Position numbers and translations under genes: made by a program. A stretch of 64,000 nt of DNA from Microglena sp. YARC (lineage: Eukaryota > Chlorophyta > Chlorophyceae > Chlamydomonadales > Chlamydomonadaceae), in the NCBI GenBank assembly GCA_022414725.1, contig CM039462.1, forward strand, positions 44,160,993-44,224,992, written 5' to 3'. Shown piece after piece: positions 1-10,469 of the stretch. The notes beneath the pieces are model-generated. The model ran no database searches. It worked only from the letters and a program-made list of their open reading frames with translations, and was not told where the DNA came from. Numbering within the stretch: the first letter of the stretch is position 1; the number at the start of each line of letters is the position of its first letter.

Positions 1-312
1 AACCAACCGACTTAGACAGTCTGCCACCAGCTTTCTAGCCAGCTACCCAGTAACCCAGCTCTCACATCTCACCCCGCCTACCCACCGATTTCTTTTCATG
101 TCCCCTATCAGCATAGGCACAGGGTAAAATTGCAAAATGTATTATACCCCCCCCACAGCCCCCTATAACATTTTTCTAAAGTAATATAGAAGGGGGAGCC
201 TGTTTAAACATTTTTATTGTTTAGTATCCCAAGTTTAGTATACCAAATATAACTCACTGCCACTTGTTTATGTTTAAACTTTCATTTTTTTGTTTAACCC
301 AATAGGACTCAC

Positions 313-3300
313 TTCCACCGAAGTATGCATCTCGGCATTGCAGGTCGAATACGTTGCCAGCTAGGGATGCATAGAACTCGGTGGCAAATCTCTGAAAAAA
401 GAGATCGTCGTCTGTTTGATTTGCCAGTGTGGCCTGCAGAGTAGGAAGTTGGGGGAAGAGTGTGGGGCAGTTGAGGGGAAGAGTGAGGGACAGGGGAAGG
501 GGAGAGGGGAAGAGTGAGGGACAGGGGAAGGAGAGAGGGGAGGAGTGAGGGACAGGGGAAGGAGAGAGGGGATGAGTGAGGGAAAGGGGAAGGGGAGAGG
601 GGAAGAGTGAGGGGGGCCCTCCGACTTTTATGACATTTCCATGTGGTACAAAAGTTGGTACCCCGAGATTATTTTGTTATATTTCTGTAACACACATTTA
701 TCCACCCCTTCAGTTCAAAACTGTATTGCTATGGAAGGCCTTTGTGGTCCAAGGTTCATTAGTTTGAAGAGTTTGGCCCTGCAGATTTTACATCACCCAC
801 CCCCTCACACACACACACACTTTGTGACTAGTCACAAAAAATGGCACCACCAACCAGTAAGTGGTAAGGCACGACTGAGCAAGACACGAGTGAACAAGCT
901 AGTCCCACCTAACATGAAAAGACAGTGGTCAAGAGAAAAAAGACGAATCCTGTATTTTCCCCAGATTTAAAAGTTGTAAACCCTAAAAACTAGCAGCACC
1001 CCTAGTTCACAGCCCACTCACATTTATATATATAATATTTAGCCCACCTTGATGAGAATGTAGTTTGGAGAGAAGAAGCTGCAGTAAAACGGCTCCAATG
1101 GTTGAATGCCGCCCAAGTACATGTTGGTTACAAAGGTGGCCAGATGTTGGCATGTAAAATTTGTGTAGTCATAGACTTGGAATTTATGAATCTCCACAAT
1201 GACACTACAGTTGATTGTGGGAAGAGGAGGCTGAGGTGGTGCTGGAGGACGAGGTGGGAGGGTGAGGTGTATGAGGGGGAGAGGGGAAGGGAGGGGGAGG
1301 CGCGGTGGGATGGAGGGGGGGGGAGGAGGGGGACTTTGTGGGGGAAGGGGAGGAGGGGGGAGGGGGGTTGCCGGGGGGGGGAGGTGCGGGTGGTGGCGGA
1401 GGTTGGGGGGAGGGAGGAGGAAGTGGGGGGGGAGGAGGAGGAGGGTAGGGTGGGGGGTGGAGGAAGTGGTGGTGGGGGGAGAGGAGGGGAAGGTGGGGGA
1501 GGAGGAGGAAGTGGTGGGGGAGGAGGAGGAGGGGAAGGGGGGGGAGAGGAGGAAGGAAGCTTGTGGGGGAGGAGGAGAGGGGTAAGGGGGGGACGGAGGA
1601 GGAAGGGGGGGGGGAGGTCTGTAGGAGGTGTAGGGGGAAGGCGGACAGGGGGGGGGATATTGGGGGATCATCAGGAGCAAACAGGAGAGGACTAGGTCTA
1701 GGGTTTGGAAATGGAGGTCTTGGTGGATTGGTCTATCTTTGGGAGGTGGCGGGTGGTGGAGGGAGGAAGGGCGGAGCGGTGGCTGAGGGGGAGGTTCCGG
1801 GGCAGAGGATATGGAGGGTGGGTGGGGAGGAGGAGGGGGGCTTGGTGGTGGTGGGGGGAAGAGGGGGAGGAGGTGGTTGCAGGTTTGCCAGGGGGGGCGG
1901 TGCGGTGGTGGAGGGTGGGAGAGGGGGGAGAGGAGATGGGGGGGGGAGAGGAGGGGTGGGGGGGGGAAGTGGTGGGGGAGGAGGAGGAGGAGGAGAGAGG
2001 AGGAGGAGGGGAAGGGGGGGGAGGGGGAGGAAGTGTTGGGGAGGAGGAGGAGGGGAAGGGGGGGGGGAGGGGGAAGGGGGAGGGGAGGAGTAGGAGGTGG
2101 AGGGGGGGGGATGAGGGGGGGGGGCAGGGGGCAGGATATGGGGGATCATCAGGAAGCAACAGGAGGACTAGGTCTAGGATTTGGAAATGGAGGTCTTGGT
2201 GGTCTTGGTATATTTTTGGTGTGGTGGAGGTGGTGGAGGAGGAGGTGGAGGTGGGGGAGGTGGGGGGTTGTGGTGAGGTGGGTAGGATGGGGCAGGAGGA
2301 AGGGCTGGGTGTGGAGGTGACAAAGGCAGGCCTGGGGGCTTCCCGGGGCCGTTGTAGTAGAAGGTCAGCAAGCATGAGCAGCTGCCGAAGGCCGTGATGT
2401 AGTCCGTTCCCTGTGTTGCGTTCAAAGTCTCCAAGATGGAATCAGCTTTATAGCTGTCGTTGAAGTTAAGCGTGAATTGGGCATCGGCCTCATCACCAGC
2501 AAGGATCGCAGTGATGACGACCGCGTCGTTGGAAACATACATGCAAGAGAAGGTCTTGTGGAAGTCAACTCCGTCCATGTAATACGTCATAGCCATGGTG
2601 ACCAACGTCTGGCATGAAACGGGTAGGAAGAGCGGGCCAGAGAACTTTTGAACCTGAATTAGCATGACGCATGTCTCCTGCCCCGGGACAGAGGGGGCCG
2701 AAGGAGGGGGGAAGCCTAGGGTGCTACACTTGCTAGCAAATTGCTCTTGACCCCCGCACATGCCGAGGGCGGTGAACGTGCTGGGGGGGCTGTTCCCGCC
2801 CACAAGGCAGAAGTCCGTCCCAGTCATTGAAAAAACATACTCGGCTGGTAAAGCGTTGGCTAGGTTTTCAAACAGTTGAATGTTGTCTGCAATCGTGTCG
2901 GGTGTGACTGAGGCCACCACGTTGCCCGGGCTGGGTGTGCATGCCAGGGGTACGGATGCTGCCACATCAGCGAGATAGGCACTGCGGATGATTTCCATGT
3001 ACGACTCGCATGTTACGTTGGTTGGGATATCAGGGTCGTAGCGAAGCGTGAGAAGGGCGATGCAAGGGATGTCCGGTGGGGTTGGGTAGGGAGGGGAGGG
3101 GAGGGGAGGAGAGGGGGCCTCAAGAGGGGGTTGTGGAGGGGACGGTGGTGCAGGCAGTGTGGGTGGAGCCAAGGGTGTGGTGGTCGGAGGCGGTGGCGGG
3201 TAAGGGACTGTTGGTGGGTAAGATGGGGGGTACGGGGCTACTGGAGGGTAGGCAGGTGGGTAGGAGGCTGCTGGTGGGTAGGCAGGCGGTAGGCAGGTGG

Positions 3301-4606
3301 GTAGGGGGCTGATGGTGGGTAGGCAGGTGGGTAGGGGGCTGCTGGCGGGTAGGCAGGTGGGTAGGGAGGGGAAGCCGTTGGGGGCTCAACCTCAGGTGGT
3401 GGTGGCGTATACGGAGGATCTAGAACCGGTGGTGGAGCAGGAGGGGATGGAGGAGAGGGAGCAGCTGGTGGACCTGAAGGTGTGCAGTCTGGCAGGAAAA
3501 TGACAGGCGGAACGCCCCTACAGGAGCTACTGGCACTGTATGAGTCGCTGCACTGTAGGCCAAACATCTCGAATGCCTCCAGTGCTAATGTTTCGTTCTT
3601 GAAGTTAGCCATGAAGTTCAGCGCATCTTGGGTGTAGGCGACTCTTGAGCTGGTGGCCACTCGGTTTGAGTAGCTGCTGGTGCACGTGAAGGGCGTGAAG
3701 ATGTGGATGGTTTCATCCAGGTAGGAGTCTGAGACAAAGTTGAGAAGCTGGTTACAGCTATCCTCTGGGTTGTCTAGTTCACCAGAAAGCTTGAGGACTG
3801 CGACCGATAGCATGCAGAGCTCAACGGGGGGGGCTGGGGGTGGTGCAGGGGGGCTGGAGGGCAGCTCTGGTGCACGTGCTGGTGGCGGTGGCACTGCTGG
3901 ACTTGCGGCATGGCCCACAGGGCAGCAGTCCTTCTTCCCACTGTTGAATACAGCATAGCTGCAGGTGGTGCCCCCACAGAACACGTCCAATGTTTCACAG
4001 GGTGGGGCCAACTGCACACACACCTCCATACCTAGGGTCCAAGAGCAGGGAGGACACATTCTGTTAGTGGAAGTCCTGTAGCAGCTTTTATATTGTAGAA
4101 TTGAATGATCACTGTAGCACGAGCTCAGGGCCCCCGCCAGTAAAACGATTGTTTGGGGTTCAGTTCGTCAGTGCCTTTTCTTTTTAAGCCCTTTCTACCA
4201 CAGTTGGGCAAGTCCTTTTAGCCTATTTGGCCTACCCCTGGACTGTAACATATATACAACATACAAACATAAGCAAGGGTCGGCTATGTTATATAATATT
4301 AGTGAATAAATAACACCAGATAATATTAGTTGGACGAGCTGTCTCACCAGACTTTTGAATTTATATGAAAAACTAATATTACTGTGAGACTGTAATAATA
4401 TTAGCTAAGATTAGTTTTTCCAACACTAATATTAGTTGCCGTTCCCTATACATAAGCAGTTACGCGCCATCCCCTATAAGCTGTGTGTAGTTTGATATAT
4501 CGTAACAGGGTACAAGGTTCCAATGTTCACCATGCCATGGACGCCCCCCCCCCCCCCCCCCCCACCCCTAGGCACACCCACACCCACACCCACCCACCCA
4601 AACTAA

Positions 4607-4661
<55 letters not shown>

Positions 4662-6400
4662 CGCCACCACAGCACACCATCCGCTTGAAGCTGTGTGTAA
4701 TTCATGCGATCGCTAGTTTTTACCCCGTCCCAGCAAATTTATCGCTATAACTTTTTTGTGTGTGCTCCAAATGGCCCTGTAAAGCTACAAAAAGCTATAA
4801 AAAGCTATAGAAAGCACTAAAACGCTGGCCCTGGAGGAGGCCTAAAACCATTAAGCTAGACAAAATCCACTTTCAGATTTGAAAAATAAATGACTGAGTT
4901 ACGCACCATCAGCTTCAAGCTGTGTGTAGTTCATGTTGCTCAGCCGCAACACTCCAACACTGTCATGTGGATAGATGTAACCGACTCCTCGATTGTCTCC
5001 ACGAACAGTTGCGTTCACTACGGCTCTTGTTTGGCCGCACAGAGGTTCTGTGAAACAGCGTCAAAATGAGTGCTTGGCATGTCAGTATGTAGAAATTGTG
5101 ACTGTCTGTGTCTGTGTCTGTTTCTGTGTCTGTGCCTGTGTCTAAGAGTTTGTGTTGTATACTGGTTTGGTATGTGTGTGTCTGTGTCTGTGTCGGAGAG
5201 TTTGTGTGGTATACTGGCGTTGTTTGTGTATGTATATGAACGTGTCAGTGATTTCCCCTTGGCAGATAGCAGCCAATCATTGTCTCCTTGAACATTTGTG
5301 ATCACTACGGCTCTTGCTTGACCACACAAAAGTTCTGTGATACAGCGTCAAAATGATACGATACATGCGTGATATGATTTGATATGTGCAAGTGATGCAG
5401 CGTCAAAATGATACGATACGTGTGTGAAATGATTTGATCAAGATATGATATGATACGTGCATGTGATACAGTGTCAAAATGATACGATACATGCGTGAAA
5501 TGATTTGATCAAGATATGATATGATATGATATGATACGTGCATGTGATACAGTGTCAAAATGATACGATACGTGTGTGGTATAATATGATAATGTATGTC
5601 TGTGTCTGTTTCTGTGTCTGTGAGTTTTTGTGGTATTCTGGTATTGTATGTGTGTGTTTGTGCCTGTCTGTTTGTGTGTCCGTGAATATTTCTGTGTGTT
5701 GGTGACTGTTTGTGTGTATGTGTCTGTGCCTGTGTCTATGCCTGTGCCTGTGACTTTTTGTGGTATGCTGGTATTGCATGTGTGTGTCTGTGCCTGTCTG
5801 TTTGTGTGTCCGTGAATATTTCTGTGTGTATCGGTGACTGCTTGTGTGTATTTGTCTATGCCCGTGCCTGCGCCTGTGTCTGTGAGGTTGTATGGTATAC
5901 CAGTATTGTATGTGTGTGCAGCTAGTAGCCAATCATGTATAGGGATCGGCATATCATATGATTTTGGCCAAAGGTGAGTATGATATCATATGATATCATA
6001 CAAATTGCATCATATGATATCGTATTTAAATGGTAACTTTGGCCTAGTCAGACTGCCGGCAGCATATGATATCATACGATATCATATGATATCATATTGC
6101 CGTTCCCTAATCAGTAATCACATATGATTGCACTACTCCACTGCATGCAGACAGTGGTGCCTGAGTGCGCATCAAAGCGGAACGCACAAATTTTTGTTTA
6201 CTTCAATATTCGCAATTATGTAGTTTATATATTGTATATGTTTTTATTTGTTTCAATATTTGCAACATATCCCTTTGCTGAGCCCGGGACAGCGTATGCT
6301 CAAAATGTACTGAAAATAAAATTTAATTAAACATGAAATCAAAATGTATACACACCATCCTACATCTGAGACGAGGACAAAATCAAACACATCCTGTCAT

Positions 6401-6485
<85 letters not shown>

Positions 6486-6863
6486 TTCCCCCCACACGCA
6501 CACACACACCGACCCACCCCCACCCCTCCCAACACACACATTTGCTCACTCTTTCACTTGCACACACACTCACACACACACACGCACAAACCTATTTCAA
6601 TCTCCACTTTGTAAAAATTGGATTTGCAGCAACGAGGCTGGGGCACAGCTGAACACAGGGCAGAGGGTTCCACTGCCACCTTCCAGCAGTGTGTGTTGGT
6701 GCCATCCCCATTTACTATACTTGAGCTGTAATCCATCTTGAAGGGTGAGTGCAATTGCGATCGATCGCATGCGCAGTAGGGGAAACTACTTGAAATGCTA
6801 TTTGCATTCTGAGTCCAGCTGACGGCATCTGCGATGGGGACGCCTCCCTCTTGAAGGAGCAAC
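313..6863 (-). CDS. Pherophorin-like extracellular matrix glycoprotein, partial (5' exon not found, 3' end outside window)
   Basis: Pherophorins are secreted hydroxyproline-rich glycoproteins of the volvocalean cell wall or matrix. Exons read on the minus strand: 6863-6592 (starts FPYCACDRS after a leader, then Cys pairs ending CCKSNFYKVEIEI), 5047-4907 (EPLCGQTRAVVNATV to MNYTQLEADG), 4031 to 1048 (VCVQLAPPCETLDVFCGG to CCPVG, then Pro-rich linkers and repeated modules), and 433-313. All junctions have AG acceptors and GT donors, and the codon phases agree: G|AA between the first two, G|GT into the third, phase 0 into the last. After the pherophorin domain come four related Cys modules (about 3815-3500, 3070-2710, 2705-2370, and 1220-1048 plus 433-313) separated by poly-Pro. 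The long exon changes frame within its YPPA and poly-Pro minisatellites (near 3290 and in 2250-1260), so it is either broken, has unseen introns, or has homopolymer assembly errors. The signal-peptide exon was not located. Confidence 0.8.
440..1047. repeat. Intron of pherophorin gene with purine-rich tandem repeat
   Basis: Intron between the donor at 1047 and the acceptor at 434. Positions 450-620 hold an imperfect tandem repeat of about 35-45 bp built from GGGAAGAGTGAGGGACAGG. The remainder (620-1040) holds a short CA run and no recognisable gene. Confidence 0.6.
1220..2330 (-). repeat. G-run / poly-Pro coding minisatellite
   Basis: The plus strand is almost pure G with A and T interruptions; the minus strand encodes the Pro-rich shaft of the pherophorin. 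A long period of about 476 bp is visible: the block near 1673-1728 (GGTTTGGAAATGGAGGTCTT) recurs at 2150-2203. Every reading frame stays open over long stretches, which explains the many overlapping Gly-rich and Pro-rich ORFs here. Only the Pro frames on the minus strand continue into the cysteine modules. Confidence 0.7.
4139..4257 (+). repeat. Dispersed repeat family C, copy 1
   Basis: About 120 bp beginning GTAAAACGATTGTTTGGGG and ending CCCCTGGACTGTAACATA. Related copies in the same orientation lie at 55090-55210 and 60109-60225. No coding capacity was seen. It lies in an intron of the pherophorin gene. Confidence 0.75.
4274..4448. mobile_element. hAT-type MITE, AATATTAG subfamily
   Basis: 175 bp element. 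The right end TTGCCGTTCCCTA is shared with the TATGATATCATA elements at 5940, 7687, 16192 and 63868; the left end is CAAGGGTCGGC. The interior is built from AATATTAG and TTAGT blocks instead. Flanking 8 bp duplication AACATAAG / TACATAAG (7 of 8). An 8 bp duplication with CAGGG/TAGGG ends is typical of hAT transposons. No transposase ORF. Confidence 0.75.
4461..4705 (-). pseudogene. Two decoy copies of the 3' edge of pherophorin exon 5047-4907
   Basis: Segments 4494-4461 and 4705-4673 (minus strand) repeat the last ~30 nt of the upstream exon plus its splice donor. One reads MNYTQLQADG followed by GTGTGC; the other reads NYTQLIGDG followed by GCGCGT, where the donor GT is lost. They sit in the intron downstream of the real exon, so they look like tandem duplications of an exon edge. 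A poly-C tract and (CA)n lie between them. Confidence 0.7.
4541..4660. repeat. Poly-C tract followed by (CA)n microsatellite
   Basis: A run of about 22 C, a short CACCC stretch, then about 52 bp of uninterrupted CA dinucleotides (4607-4658). Intronic; no gene. Confidence 0.95.
4700..4895 (-). repeat. Dispersed repeat family E, copy 1 (inverted)
   Basis: Contains GCGATCGCTAGTTTTTACCC, the word AAGCTATAAAAAGCTATAG and CCACTTTCAGATTTGAAAAA. The same blocks occur in the opposite orientation at 39675-39845 and 41945-42215, and partly at 46125-46195. No ORF. Confidence 0.65.
5095..5935. repeat. Intronic TG-rich array with embedded tandem units and exon fragments
   Basis: TGTGTCTG-type degenerate repeats (5095-5250 and 5590-5930) enclose four tandem units of about 70-80 bp at 5337-5580, each with the word CAGCGTCAAAATGATACGAT or a variant. 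At 5265-5345 (minus strand) lies a copy of the first part of exon 5047-4907: it reads LLCGQARAVVITNVQGDND against the real PLCGQTRAVVNATVRGDN. A shorter relic (DWLLA) is near 5935-5915. This is the intron between the first two recognised pherophorin exons. Confidence 0.75.
5940..6109. mobile_element. hAT-type MITE, TATGATATCATA subfamily, copy 1
   Basis: 170 bp, ends TAGGGATCGGCATATCAT and ATATTGCCGTTCCCTA (inverted repeat). The interior is largely reiterated TATGATATCATA, plus the shared core TGGCCTAGTCAGACTGCCGG. Flanks ATCATGTA / ATCAGTAA (6 of 8) look like an aged 8 bp target duplication. Non-coding. Confidence 0.85.
6402..6485. repeat. 84 bp uninterrupted poly-C tract
   Basis: Every base from 6402 to 6485 is C. 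It is followed by TTCCCCCC and CA-rich DNA. It lies in the intron just 3' (in gene sense) of the pherophorin exon that ends at 6592. Confidence 0.97.
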
Positions 6864-6875
6864 CTGCACAAGTGT

Positions 6876-7490
6876 TGACAGGTGACAGGTGATAGTTGAC
6901 AGTTGACAGGGGGTAGTTGACAGGCGGCAGTTTACAAATAGCAGTCAGCAGTTGACAGTTGACAGGTGGCAGTTGACAGGCGGCAGTTTACAAATAGCAG
7001 TCGGCAGTTGACAGTTGACAGGTGGCAGTTGACAGGCGGCAGTTTACAAATAGCAGTCGGCAGTTGACAGTTGACAGGTGGCAGTTGACAGGTGGCAGGT
7101 GACAGTTGGTAATTGGCAGTTAACAGTTGGCAGTTGACAGGGGACAGGGGACAGGTGGCAGTTATTTGAATTGAAAGGATTTTCATCCCAGGAAGTGGGA
7201 CTGATTGAAATGCTATTTTCACTTGAGTCCAGCTAACAGCATCTGCGATGGGGTCACCTCCCTCTTGCAGGAGCAACCTGCGCAAGCGGTGACAGGTGAC
7301 AGGTGACAGGTGGCAATTGACAGTTGGCAGTTGACTGGTGGCAGTTGGCAGTTAGCAGTTTACATTTGGCAGTTGGCAGTTGACAGGTGGCAGGTGGCAG
7401 TTGACAGCCGACAGTTGGCAGTTGACATTTGACAGTTGGCAGTTGACAGTTGACATTTGACAGTTGGCAGTTGACAGTTGACAAGGGACA
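6876..7490 (-). repeat. GACAGTTGACAGGTGGCAG minisatellite with embedded decoy exon
   Basis: Two blocks (6876-7160 and 7290-7490) of a degenerate minisatellite built from GACAGTTGACAGGTGGCAG; within the first block a higher-order unit of about 54 bp containing CAGTTTACAAATAGCAGTC is repeated three times. Between the blocks, 7277-7195 (minus strand) is a copy of the start of pherophorin exon 6863-6592 including its acceptor: it reads LLLQEGGDPIADAVSWTQ against LLLQEGGVPIADAVSWTQ, then loses one base and decays. Confidence 0.8.
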
Positions 7491-7686
7491 GGAAAGAGAC
7501 TGAATAAGTGTGTTGTGTTGACGTGAACATTTATTGAACTGTCTGAACCCATGTGTGTGTACTCAAAAGTGAGGTGTAGTAGCGTATATACTACTCACGA
7601 TTACTCTGCCCGCAGACGGTGAGTAGTCTGAGGGCTGATAGACCATGCAAAGTTTGTTGCGTCTGCTGTTTAGGGTTTGGCATGAA

Positions 7687-7866
7687 TAGGGAACGGCAAT
7701 ATGATATCATATCATTCATATGATATCATGTCATCGTATATAGATGCCGGCAGTCTGACTAGGCCAAAGTTGCCATTTATATACACTATCATAGGATGCA
7801 ATTTGTATGAGATCCTATGATATCATACTTGCCTTAGGTCAACATCATAAGATATGCAGGTCCCTA
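7687..7866. mobile_element. hAT-type MITE, TATGATATCATA subfamily, copy 2
   Basis: 180 bp, ends TAGGGAACGGCAATATG and TATGCAGGTCCCTA. It is flanked by a perfect 8 bp duplication GGCATGAA (7679-7686 and 7867-7874), which fixes the boundaries. It is in the opposite orientation to copy 1, judged by the core GGCAGTCTGACTAGGCCA. Confidence 0.92.
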
Positions 7867-7874
7867 GGCATGAA

Positions 7875-9320
7875 TGATGATATGAAAAGTGATATTGCGT
7901 ATGATATGCTTTAGTTGCCTCATTTGCATTATGATGATTGAGTGGTATGAGTGATCCATGGTTGTGAATGAATGCTCTGTATATTGCCACCCCCATCAGC
8001 TGTGTGCAGGTGTGAAGTTGGGAAGCTGGGGAATGGAAGCAGCCCAGCCCAGCCTTGCCAAACCAGACAGATGGGGAACCGATGTAGCTCCAGTCTCACT
8101 CGCAAGCCTCAGCCATCCGATCTCCCACTGCCCATCTCATCGTAAAGAATAACGGGTTGTCTTGCTTTCACACGTCTTGAGAAAAAAAATCGTACATCCA
8201 CCCTCGCACTCAATGTTGGCAGTCGATTCACTACACGCAAGTCTGGACATAGATTAAAAGCTTCATAGCAGCGAAGCCTGAGCGAAGCATTCTAATGTTG
8301 AATTCCACTTCCGTCCTCAGACCCAGGACCGTCACGATCCAGCCCCCACCCGCACTAACCCCCTGCCCCCCCCACACCACACCCCCACACAAATTCATCT
8401 CCCCCACCACCAGTGCAGTTCGAAACGAAGCTAAGGCTAAAACCTGTTCAGAGTTCCGCTTACGTCTGTATGTATGTAGCCTAACCTCCCAGCCTCGCGA
8501 CCCCCACCCCCCAGCCCCGTACATCACTACATCTCTTCTAAATACGAATTCATGAAGGGTGGAGACTGGTGCGAGGCACCTATCGACGCGATGCATCCCA
8601 AAACTCTACACGCACCTGAAGGGAAGCGATGCTGCCGCAGCAAACAAACCTACGAGGAGCGAATTTTGTGTCACATTAGCACCCGCTCGTGTGAATGTGG
8701 CTCGAGCAGCGTCAGGCAGTGTGCATTAGCAGTGTCGCGCACCATGTGAATATACTAAGCTAACTAACGCCCATGCGCGGGCCCTTCGCAGCAAGCCCAT
8801 AATCGGCACAAGCTGTCCTAGTTCCTCATGGACGTGTCCGTGTCGATGGGAAGTGTTGTTCGCAAAGTGGTAAAAGGTTATATTTGTAGGATTTAAAAGG
8901 TTACGCAGTATGGAGCTTAGCAAACGAACCGCGGAGCGCAAGTTTGTATCTGCAATGCCATAAAATGTTGCTGGGAATTGCTGTCAGAAACCAACTTAAC
9001 CGACTCGCCAGCTGACAGGAGTTTGGGCGCTACTCTCGCAGGTGACAGCGTGGCAGCGTGGAGTGCAGCTTCGCGACAAACGGCAGCTGGGCGGGGCGCC
9101 GCGCGCTCCGACTGCTCCGAACTTCAGCCTGCGCAGTGCGATCAGCCTGATCTACCTACCCCTTTTATTGCATCTCTTTATAATAATCTTACTCCAACCG
9201 GATCTTCAAACAGGCATGCTGCGACGCGACTGAGTACGTTAATCCAACCCTTTTCGCCCTGGGTTGGCGAAGCTGGTAAGGATGACATAATTATAGCAAT
9301 TCAGCGGAAGATATGGATTC
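7875..9320. other. Region without a recognised gene
   Basis: Several short ORFs exist on both strands (for example 8596-8231 minus, 121 codons), but none shows a domain or splice continuity I recognise. The missing 5' exon(s) of the pherophorin gene would be expected somewhere here on the minus strand; I could not identify a convincing signal peptide. Confidence 0.4.
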
Positions 9321-9326
9321 GTCAGG

Positions 9327-9710
9327 TTAGATTGCAACTTATGTCCAGTCCAACTTGACGACAATTCTGCATTCAAAAATTGCTACGGTGCGATTTACGG
9401 CCTAGACCTGTTCGAAAAATCCGAATCCATATCATCAACTGAATTGCTGGAAACGACATTTTTGTCTATCGTCGCAGACGCAGATTTTGGAGGATCCAGG
9501 AACGGTGAACTTCCCCTGGTCTGCGAAATAAGAACAAATGTTCCGTACGTTTCTTGTGGCATTCAGTTAAATTACAGGCCTGTGGTGGCAAGTTGGCCAC
9601 CAGCCAACAAGGGAGCCTGGCCATTGCTTCACCATCACCAGATTGGGGCTAAGGCGATACTACACTATAGCTTCTTCTACGACTGTAAGTTCGGTGTCAC
9701 TGCATAGTTC
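9327..9710 (+). CDS. Candidate exon, unknown protein
   Basis: After an acceptor-like TTCGTCAG at 9319-9326 one frame stays open for about 128 codons to a stop near 9706. It reads LDCNLCPVQLDDNSAF, then CYGAIYGLDLFEKSESISS, then LLETTFLSIVADADF and onwards. The mixed acidic and hydrophobic composition looks more like protein than the surrounding noise, but I recognise no family and found no partner exon. It could be a chance ORF. Confidence 0.25.
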
Positions 9711-10016
9711 ATCAGACCCCCGAATGGGCCCAACCAACATGATAGGCTGTACCAGCCTGGCAGGGTAATCCCTGATACAAAACGGAATACATAGCTCGAC
9801 AGCTAGCCACGTAGCAGCCAGTCACCATCAGCATAGACACGCTTCAGATGTAGCAACTGGCAAGAAAATAACAGGTATGGCCAAGGCTAACGAGCCACCG
9901 CATGCCATACATGCCTGCAACCGGAAACTACACCTAATTATTCAAACCATGTTTATTGTAATATCCTACGAGCACGTCAATAACTGAGCATGCCTTTCCA
10001 TCAGCAGGATTGGACC

Positions 10017-10201
10017 CAGGGTACTTCAGGAGGACCCCCAGCTCTGCTGCCTGAAACACAACCAATTGTATAGCCTCCAAACTGCGACTCAACGGACTCT
10101 TCCTTCTGGTCAAAGGACCTTCCCCACGTTGCGTCCAGCAACGCAGTGGACCCTATGACGTTGCGTCTGCGATGAAGGACGCAACGTCCTGAACAACCCT
10201 G
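10017..10201. mobile_element. hAT-type non-autonomous element with GCGTC motifs
   Basis: 185 bp, ends CAGGGTACTTCAGGA and GTCCTGAACAACCCTG (inverted repeat CAGGGT..TTCAGGA). Flanks ATTGGACC / GTTGGAAC (6 of 8) look like an aged 8 bp duplication. The interior has GTTGCGTC and GACGCAAC words, also seen in the larger element at 31512-32342 and the minisatellite at 40295-40740. Confidence 0.75.
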
Positions 10202-10469
10202 GTTGGAACACTGAAGACAAGGCCGCACTTTCATTTTCCACTATTAGGAGCAACCTCATCAATAATGGACCTCCCTTCAACAGATCAACAAGAGGGAAAC
10301 GAAAGAAACAATACTTCTGACTGTCTGGAGAGCTTGAAATAATAGTACAAGGACGCGCATAAATAATATGTACATGCATCCGTATGGATGGTGCAAAAGC
10401 TGCTAAAATAGCTTCTATCATCAAGCTGGGCTAGCTTCTAGCTCTTCTCAGATCATGCGCCCATTGAGC

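Noticed and set aside
1102..2397. Long Gly/Arg-rich ORFs on the plus strand
   Set aside because: They are the antisense of the poly-Pro exon of the pherophorin gene; G-runs keep all frames open.
6333..6652. Poly-Pro ORFs across the C tract
   Set aside because: Produced by the 84 bp homopolymer and CA repeats; no flanking protein-like sequence.
6876..7490. CRISPR-like regular repeats
   Set aside because: Degenerate minisatellite without unique spacers, in a eukaryotic intron.
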